Assembly (NCBI RefSeq): GCF_004682055.1
Contig: NZ_QUZU01000027.1
Coordinates: 25,530 to 89,529, forward strand
Source: Pseudomonas kairouanensis
GTDB lineage: Bacteria; Pseudomonadota; Gammaproteobacteria; Pseudomonadales; Pseudomonadaceae
Direction of reading: 5' to 3'
Length of the DNA: 64,000 bases
Part shown: positions 59,147-64,000 of the stretch, one piece after another
Numbering within the stretch: position 1 is the stretch's first letter
Layout of the letters: every line of letters starts with the position of its first letter
Program-made: the position numbers and the translations under genes
The notes under the pieces: model-generated
What the model saw: the letters and a program-made list of their open reading frames with translations, nothing else
Database searches by the model: none
Told to the model about the DNA's origin: nothing

Positions 59147-61056
59147 CAGGACAACGCCTCCAGCTCCGCTTGCAGGGTTTCGAGCAGTTCGAGGGCTTCC
59201 ATCCAGGTTTCCTCCAACTGCCCTTCACGTACCTTGAGCTTGGCCTGTTCGGCCAGCAAGTCACGCAGCTCATCCTTGCGGGCGGCTTCATACACGGCGC
59301 TGTCGCCCAGGCTGGCTTCGATCTTGGCCAGGCGCTCATGCACCTTGCCAAGCTCGGCTTCCAGCTTGTCGGCTTCACGTTTGTGCGGCGCCAGTTGCTG
59401 ACGCAACGCGGCGGCAGCCTGGCGCTGGGCTTTCTTGTCGGTCTTGTCCGGGTTGACCGGCGTGTTGCTGGCCGGCGCGTTGCGCAGGCGGTAGTCCGTC
59501 AGCCAACGAGCGTAGTCGTCCAGGTCGCCGTCGAACTCTTCGACTTTGCCGTCAGCCACCAGCAGGAAGTTGTCGGTGGTGCTCTTGAGCAAGTGGCGAT
59601 CGTGAGACACCACCAGTACCGCACCACTGAACTCCTGCAAGGCCATGGTCAGCGCCAGGCGCATTTCCAGGTCCAGGTGGTTGGTGGGTTCGTCGAGCAG
59701 CAGCAGGTTCGGACGGTCCCAGGCGATCAGCGCCAGGGCCAGGCGGGCTTTTTCGCCACCGGAGAAATTCAGCACTGGCTCGTCGATGCGCGCCCCACGG
59801 AAGTCGAAGCCACCGAGGAAGTCGCGCAGGGTCTGTTCGCGCTCGGTCGGCGCCAGGCGTTGCAGGTGCAGCAACGGGCTGGCCTTGGCGTCGAGGGAAT
59901 CCAACTGGTGCTGGGCAAAGTAGCCCACCACCGTGTTCTCGCCACGGGTCAGGCGACCGGCCAAAGGCTCAAGTTCGCCCGACAGGTTTTTGATCAGCGT
60001 CGACTTGCCCGCGCCGTTAGGGCCAAGCAAACCGATACGGGCACCCGGCGTGAGCTGCAGCTTGACCTTCTCCAGGATGGTTTTGTCGCCATAGCCCAGG
60101 CGCGCATCCGAGAGGTCCAACAGCGGGCTGGAGATTTTCACCGACTCGCGGAATACAAAGTCGAACGGCGAATCGACGTGGGCCGCCGACAGCTCTTCCA
60201 TGCGCTCCAGGGCCTTGATCCGGCTTTGTGCCTGGCGGGCCTTGGTGGCCTGGGCCTTGAACCGGGCAATGTAGCTTTCCATGTGCGCGCGCTGCGCCTG
60301 TTGCTTCTCGTAGGCTTGTTGCTGCTGGGCCAGGCGTTCGGCACGGGCGCGTTCGAACGCGGTGTAGCCGCCACGGTAGAGGGTGATCTTCTTTTGTTCG
60401 ACGTGGGCGATGTTGTCCACCACCGCATCGAGAAAGTCCCGGTCGTGGGAAATCAGCAGCAAGGTGCCCTGGTAGCTCTTGAGGAAGTCTTCCAGCCACA
60501 GGATCGCATCGAGGTCCAAGTGGTTGGTGGGTTCGTCGAGCAGCAACAGGTCCGAGGGGCACATCAGCGCCTGGGCCAGGTTCAGGCGCATGCGCCAGCC
60601 ACCGGAGAAGTCGGCGACCGGGCGGTCCATCTGTTCGTTGGTAAAGCCAAGGCCGGCAAGCATCTTGCGAGCGCGGGCGTCGGCGGTGTAGCCGTCGGCA
60701 CTGTCGAGTTCCGCGTGCAGGCGTGCCTGGGCGGCGCCGTCCTGGGTTTTCTCGGCCTCGGCCAGGTCGTGTTGCACCTGGCGCAGACGCAGGTCGCCAT
60801 CGAGCACGTAGTCGATCGCGATGCGGTCCAGGGTGTCGATCTCCTGGCGCATATGGGCGATGCGCCAGTCGGCGGGCAGCAAGCAGTCCCCGGAATCCGG
60901 GGTCAGCTCACCCAGCAGCAGGGCGAACAACGTGGATTTGCCGGCGCCGTTGGCACCGATCAGGCCGGCTTTGTGACCGGCGTGCAGGGTCAGCTCGGCG
61001 TCTTCAAGAAGACGTTGCGGGCCACGCTGTAATGTTAGGCTTTGAAGTCGGATCAT
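59146..61056 (-). CDS. ABC-F ATPase (YheS type)
   Basis: The 636-residue protein has two ATPase domains joined by a charged linker (about 250-320) and no membrane domain. Motifs are GANGAGKSTLFALLLGE with FSGGWRMRLNLAQALM, and GPNGAGKSTLIKNL with FSGGEKARLALALIAWD. A C-terminal coiled coil (about 540-636) is present. ABC-F proteins act on the ribosome to rescue or tune translation; the length and start MIRLQSLTLQRG match YheS. Start ATG 61056 is chosen over upstream frames that look non-coding. Confidence 0.94.
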   Translation of the reverse strand: MIRLQSLTLQRGPQRLLEDAELTLHAGHKAGLIGANGAGKSTLFALLLGELTPDSGDCLLPADWRIAHMRQEIDTLDRIAIDYVLDGDLRLRQVQHDLAEAEKTQDGAAQARLHAELDSADGYTADARARKMLAGLGFTNEQMDRPVADFSGGWRMRLNLAQALMCPSDLLLLDEPTNHLDLDAILWLEDFLKSYQGTLLLISHDRDFLDAVVDNIAHVEQKKITLYRGGYTAFERARAERLAQQQQAYEKQQAQRAHMESYIARFKAQATKARQAQSRIKALERMEELSAAHVDSPFDFVFRESVKISSPLLDLSDARLGYGDKTILEKVKLQLTPGARIGLLGPNGAGKSTLIKNLSGELEPLAGRLTRGENTVVGYFAQHQLDSLDAKASPLLHLQRLAPTEREQTLRDFLGGFDFRGARIDEPVLNFSGGEKARLALALIAWDRPNLLLLDEPTNHLDLEMRLALTMALQEFSGAVLVVSHDRHLLKSTTDNFLLVADGKVEEFDGDLDDYARWLTDYRLRNAPASNTPVNPDKTDKKAQRQAAAALRQQLAPHKREADKLEAELGKVHERLAKIEASLGDSAVYEAARKDELRDLLAEQAKLKVREGQLEETWMEALELLETLQAELEALS

Positions 61057-61106
61057 AATGGCGGCGGAGTCTACCAGCTTCGTTGGCCGCTGGCTTGGGT
61101 GTGAAT

Positions 61107-61571
61107 ATGTGCGCTGACCTGTGGAGCTTTGCCCTCTCGACTTACGCCCGCTCAGGGTGCGAAGCCGCTTGCCTGCGCTTGCAGGATCAAGGCGCGGATG
61201 TGTGCCTGTTGCTGTGTGGCCTGTGGCTGGAGCAGCGCGGTGTGGCGGTTGAGCGTGAGCGCGTGCAGGCGCTGCAACAGCTTGCCCGGCCGTGGCGCAC
61301 TGACGTGATCGAACCCTTGCGACGCGTGCGTGTGCAGTGGCGTGCCCTGGCGCAGCAGGATGAGCCGTTGGCAGCATTGCGCGAGCGGGTCAAAGCCCTG
61401 GAGTTGGATGCCGAGCGACAGTTGCTGACGCGCTTGGAGGCGCTTGCCCAGGGATGGACGACGGGTGTGGCAGGTCAGCAGCAATGGCTTGAAGGACTGG
61501 CGGCCGAAGATGCCGCCAACCTTGACCACGACGCGCTGCAGCAGCTGCGCGTCGTGGCCACCAGCACTTAG
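61107..61571 (+). CDS. TIGR02444 family protein
   Basis: The 154-residue cytoplasmic protein fits the TIGR02444 family: WSFALSTYARSGCEAACLRLQDQGADVCLLLCGLWLEQRG, then a helical Leu/Arg-rich remainder (PLRRVRVQWRALAQQDEPL). It has an unusually high Cys content in the first 40 residues. The start is taken as ATG 61107; GTG 61101 is possible. It is divergent from yheS-type ABC-F and convergent with algP, which it overlaps by 4 bases. Function unknown. Confidence 0.85.
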   Translation: MCADLWSFALSTYARSGCEAACLRLQDQGADVCLLLCGLWLEQRGVAVERERVQALQQLARPWRTDVIEPLRRVRVQWRALAQQDEPLAALRERVKALELDAERQLLTRLEALAQGWTTGVAGQQQWLEGLAAEDAANLDHDALQQLRVVATST

Positions 61572-62710
61572 GAAGCGCTGGTTGGGGTGGTGCTTGGCGC
61601 TGCCGGTGCAGGGGTGCTGCTGGCCGGTGCGGCCGGAGCGGCGGATGCTGCCGGTGCAGCGGCAGGGGCCGCAGGCTTGGCAACAGCTGGCTTGGCTACT
61701 GGCTTCGCGGCTGGTTTGGCAGCAGCAGGCTTGGCAGCTGGCTTCGCGGCTGGCTTGGCAGCAGCAGGTTTGGCGGCTGGCTTCGCGGCTGGTTTGGCAG
61801 CAGCAGGTTTGGCGGCTGGCTTCGCGGCTGGTTTGGCAGCAGCAGGTTTGGCGGCTGGCTTCGCGGCTGGTTTGGCAGCAGCAGGTTTGGCAGCTGGCTT
61901 CGCGGCTGGTTTCGCAGCAGCGGTTTTAGCCGCTGGCTTCGCGGCCGGTTTCGCAGCAGCAGTTTTAGCTACTGGCTTGCCGGCTGGTTTGGCAGCAGCA
62001 GTTTTAGCTACTGGCTTGGCGGCTGGTTTGGCAGCAGCGGTTTTAGCCGCTGGCTTGGCGGCTGGTTTCGCAGCAGCAGTTTTAGCAGCTGGCTTGGCGG
62101 CTGGTTTGGCAGCAGCAGTTTTGGCAGCTGGCTTGGCGGCTGGTTTGGCAGCAGCAGTTTTGGCAGCTGGCTTGGCGGCTGGTTTGGCAGCAGCAGTTTT
62201 GGCGGCTGGCTTGGCGGCTGGTTTGGCAGCAGCAGTTTTGGCAGCTGGCTTAGCGGCTGGTTTGGCAGCAGCGGTTTTAGCGACTGGCTTGGCAACTGCT
62301 TTTGCCGGGGTACGAGCGCCCAGTACTTTAGCGACCGCTTCCTTCACACGACCAACGCCCTGGGCCAGTTTCAGGCTTTCCTGAGCATCTTTTTTGAGTT
62401 GGGAAATGTAGGTGCGGGTTTCAGCTTGGCGATTTTTGAGGGCGTCCAGCAGGTCCTCAAGTTCTTTGACGGCGTCTTTGGCTTTGGCTTGTGCCTTGGC
62501 CTTGCCGGCAGTGGCGGCGTCTTGCAGTTTGGTGCGGGATTTGTGCAGCTTCTCTTGCGCTTTACCGCGTTGTTTTTCCAGCTTGGCGAGCAGCTTTTCT
62601 GCATCGGCCAAGGCTTGGGAACAAGCGCTTTCCAGATGTTCGAGCAAGCTGCCCGAAAGTTGTTGGAGTAAATGCAACGGGGTATTAACAGGCTTCTGTT
62701 TGGCCGACAT
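61568..62710 (-). CDS. algP: AlgP (AlgR3) histone H1-like regulator
   Basis: The 380-residue protein has a globular helical N-terminal region (about 1-130, NTPLHLLQQLSGSLLEHLESACSQALADAEKLL) and a long Lys/Pro/Ala-rich tail. The tail is about 16 copies of a 13-residue unit of the form KPAAKPAAK[T/P]AAA. It ends with an Ala/Pro/Ser/Thr-rich segment. In P. aeruginosa AlgP was implicated in alginate gene regulation and binds DNA like a histone H1. The number of repeats is expected to vary between strains. The complementary strand shows a long spurious frame. Confidence 0.93.
   Translation of the reverse strand: MSAKQKPVNTPLHLLQQLSGSLLEHLESACSQALADAEKLLAKLEKQRGKAQEKLHKSRTKLQDAATAGKAKAQAKAKDAVKELEDLLDALKNRQAETRTYISQLKKDAQESLKLAQGVGRVKEAVAKVLGARTPAKAVAKPVAKTAAAKPAAKPAAKTAAAKPAAKPAAKTAAAKPAAKPAAKTAAAKPAAKPAAKTAAAKPAAKPAAKTAAAKPAAKPAAKTAAAKPAAKPVAKTAAAKPAGKPVAKTAAAKPAAKPAAKTAAAKPAAKPAAKPAAAKPAAKPAAKPAAAKPAAKPAAKPAAAKPAAKPAAKPAAAKPAAKPAAKPAAAKPAAKPVAKPAVAKPAAPAAAPAASAAPAAPASSTPAPAAPSTTPTSAS
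61680..62300 (-). repeat. 39-bp tandem repeats in algP
   Basis: About 16 tandem 39-base units encode the 13-residue AlgP tail repeat. The units fall in two blocks. The 5' block on the minus strand (about 61915-62290) encodes KT-type units and the 3' block (about 61690-61915) encodes KP-type units, so neighbouring copies are more alike than distant ones. Confidence 0.92.
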
Positions 62711-62823
62711 GGTTTACCTCCTGGCTGACGTGGGTGCGGCTCATACTAGCCCTCTGCTCTTACCGCCGCTAGGGCATGTTGACAGTATCGTTTGCCTTGC
62801 GTTGCACCACGCGAAAATTCTTA

Positions 62824-62835
62824 TCGTTATAACGA
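62824..62835. promoter_or_regulatory. 12-bp palindrome between algP and the FKBP gene
   Basis: TCGTTATAACGA is a perfect palindrome in the 193-base divergent region, in an A+T-rich setting. A weak promoter for the FKBP gene (TTTACT and CATAAT) follows at about 62851-62878. It is a candidate operator without identified regulator. Confidence 0.3.
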
Positions 62836-62903
62836 AAATACGCGGCACTTTTTACTCATTCACACTGGCATAATCCGTCGCACTTTCGGCGGGAGAATGC
62901 CCC

Positions 62904-63581
62904 ATGTCGCGTTACCTTTTTCTTGTGCTGGGCCTGGCGATTTCAGTGGCCAATGCCAGCGAGCAATCGCCTACCAAAACCACTGAGCAGGATCAGCACG
63001 ACCTCGCCTACAGCCTGGGCGCCAGCCTCGGTGAACGCCTGCGCCAGGAGGTTCCCGACCTGCAGATCCAAGCCCTGATCGATGGCCTCAAGCAAGCCTA
63101 CCAAGGCAAGCCCCTGGCGCTGGAAAACGCACGTATCGAACAGCTTCTCGCCCAGCACGAAGCGCAAAGCGAAGCCGACGCCCAGGCACCTCAAAGCGAA
63201 AAAGCCCTGGTGGCCGAACAACAATTCCTAAGCAAAGAAAAAGCCGTCAAAGGCGTACGCGAACTGGCAGATGGAATCCTGCTCACCGAACTCACTGCCG
63301 GCACTGGCACCAAGCCGTTGGCCAGCGATCAGGTTCAGGTGAAATATGTGGGGCGTCTACCCGATGGAACCGTGTTCGATCAGAGCACCCAGCCGCAGTG
63401 GTTTCGCCTGGACAGTGTGATCAGCGGCTGGAGCAGTGCGCTGCAACAGATGCCGGTAGGTGCAAAATGGCGCTTGGTGATTCCATCGGCCCAAGCCTAC
63501 GGAGCTGAGGGTGCAGGCGAGTTGATTGCCCCCTATACGCCGCTGGTGTTCGAGATCGAATTGCTCGGCACTCGCCACTGA
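62904..63581 (+). CDS. FKBP-type peptidyl-prolyl isomerase (periplasmic, Mip/FkpA-like)
   Basis: The 225-residue protein has a signal peptide (about 1-18) and an N-terminal helical dimerisation segment (about 20-110, QDQHDLAYSLGASLGERLRQE). The C-terminal FKBP domain contains VQVKYVGRLPDGTVFDQS, SVISGWSSALQQMPVGAKWRLVIPSAQAYG and LVFEIELL. It would catalyse proline isomerisation and assist folding in the periplasm. It is divergent from algP and followed by a terminator shared with algQ. Confidence 0.94.
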   Translation: MSRYLFLVLGLAISVANASEQSPTKTTEQDQHDLAYSLGASLGERLRQEVPDLQIQALIDGLKQAYQGKPLALENARIEQLLAQHEAQSEADAQAPQSEKALVAEQQFLSKEKAVKGVRELADGILLTELTAGTGTKPLASDQVQVKYVGRLPDGTVFDQSTQPQWFRLDSVISGWSSALQQMPVGAKWRLVIPSAQAYGAEGAGELIAPYTPLVFEIELLGTRH

Positions 63582-63585
63582 CCCA

Positions 63586-63621
63586 ATAAAAAACGGCGCG
63601 CCATGCGCACCGTTTTTTTTT
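63586..63621. terminator. Terminator between the FKBP gene and algQ
   Basis: AAAAAACGG-C-GCG with CGC-A-CCGTTTTTT forms a stem with one mismatch and a short CCAT loop. It is flanked by an A-run and a T-run, so it can end transcription from both convergent genes. Confidence 0.8.
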
Positions 63622-63635
63622 ACCACCACCGTAGG

Positions 63636-64000
63636 TCACGCCTGGGTGGCAGGCTCTTCGCTGTGGGCGGTATGCAACACTTCAATCAGGCAATCTTCCA
63701 ACTCGAAACGCTCATGGAGCAGACCGCCGAGCTCCTTGAATTTTTCAGCAACACATTTGCCTTCATCGCACAGATCGTTGAATGCCAGCAGCTTCTCGGT
63801 GATCACATCAATACGCGGGTAGAGAGTGTCAGCCAACTCCAGGCCACGTGTGTCATTGAAGGCTTTTGCTTCGCCAGTCAGTTGCTCGTAGATCTCGAAG
63901 TGCCCCGCAGACACGTAGTCCACCAACGACCCGCAAAACTCTTGTAGCGGCTTGTGGTTCTCAGACAATGCCGCAGGCTTGTCGCCAAGAGCATCATAGG
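63636..64000 (-). CDS. algQ: Anti-sigma70/alginate regulator AlgQ (Rsd), 5' end beyond the window
   Basis: The frame runs through the window edge, so the N-terminus is missing; the visible part encodes about 120 residues. LSENHKPLQEFCGSLVDYVSAGHFEIYEQLTGEA and LYPRIDVITEKLLAFNDLCD are characteristic of AlgQ/Rsd. The protein binds sigma70 and shifts transcription in stationary phase, and it affects alginate and siderophore genes in P. aeruginosa. The frame is open upstream of the first in-window ATG (63968), with residues DALGDKPAALSEN as in the P. aeruginosa homologue. Confidence 0.93.
   Translation of the reverse strand, partial: YDALGDKPAALSENHKPLQEFCGSLVDYVSAGHFEIYEQLTGEAKAFNDTRGLELADTLYPRIDVITEKLLAFNDLCDEGKCVAEKFKELGGLLHERFELEDCLIEVLHTAHSEEPATQA

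Noticed and set aside
61587..62384. Long open frame (265 codons, Ala/Gly/Leu-rich) on the plus strand opposite algP
   Set aside because: It is the complement of the algP tandem repeat, where the repeat composition prevents stop codons; it has no ribosome binding site and its protein is pure low complexity.

Overview
The window is a high-GC chromosomal segment from a Pseudomonas of the P. fluorescens type. This rests on gene content and order (gcvH-gcvT-iron ABC, ubiI-ubiH-pepP-UPF0149-zapA-6S RNA, RbbA-type exporter, glpT, ubiD-rho-trxA, ppx/ppk/hemB, FTR1, algP-FKBP-algQ), which follows the P. aeruginosa PA5213-PA5255 stretch as I remember it, and on dispersed REP/REPIN hairpins of the P. 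fluorescens kind (arms GTGGGAGGGGGCTTGC and GTGGGAGCGGGCTTGC). I see no prophage, insertion sequence, CRISPR array, tRNA or rRNA. Assignments come from reading translated proteins; no database search was run.

Layout. 1-6740: the end of a CYTH/CHAD triphosphatase, an Lrp regulator divergent from a small ACT-like protein, an orphan GspE/PilB-type ATPase whose leader can form an H-type pseudoknot, an SPFH/NfeD membrane pair, a DUF2388 protein and a DegT aminotransferase. 6836-11287: glycine cleavage gcvT-gcvH without gcvP, then an iron(III) ABC permease and binding protein without their ATPase. 11383-16172: the tightly overlapped pepP-ubiH-DUF4442-ubiI ubiquinone operon behind a UPF0149 gene. 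16311-18531: coiled-coil gene plus zapA, 6S RNA, 5-formyl-THF cyclo-ligase, a 49-residue membrane microprotein and an EVE-domain protein. 18708-23505: an HlyD/RbbA/ABC-2 exporter. 23624-31773: FliL-like protein, quinone oxidoreductase, glpT with candidate GlpR operators, ChaC, a TonB receptor, a small PagP-like outer-membrane protein, and a ferredoxin-fused flavin reductase.

31770-39109: ubiD, rho, trxA, a FadR-type regulator and a complete polar amino acid ABC operon. 39114-43600: a DUF1120-type chaperone-usher cluster with a terminator between the main subunit and the chaperone. 44092-48988: ppx convergent with hemB-ppk, which has a PhoB-type promoter. 49198-54336: DedA, fatty acid hydroxylase, elbB, UPF0178 and a cytochrome c/FTR1 fusion. 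54604-57747: a four-gene envelope operon (COG3014, YcfL, LpoB-like, CsgG-like). 57888-64000: LysE exporter, short MscS channel, ABC-F ATPase, TIGR02444 protein, the KPAA-repeat histone-like AlgP, an FKBP isomerase and the start-truncated algQ.

Most genes are housekeeping or envelope functions. The least explained signals are RNA- or DNA-level: the pseudoknot over the start of the orphan ATPase (1874-1916), the fixed-loop/variable-stem hairpins (857, 6765, 52316), the PhoB-type promoter of hemB-ppk (49029-49062), and the leader structures of rho and of the lipoprotein operon.
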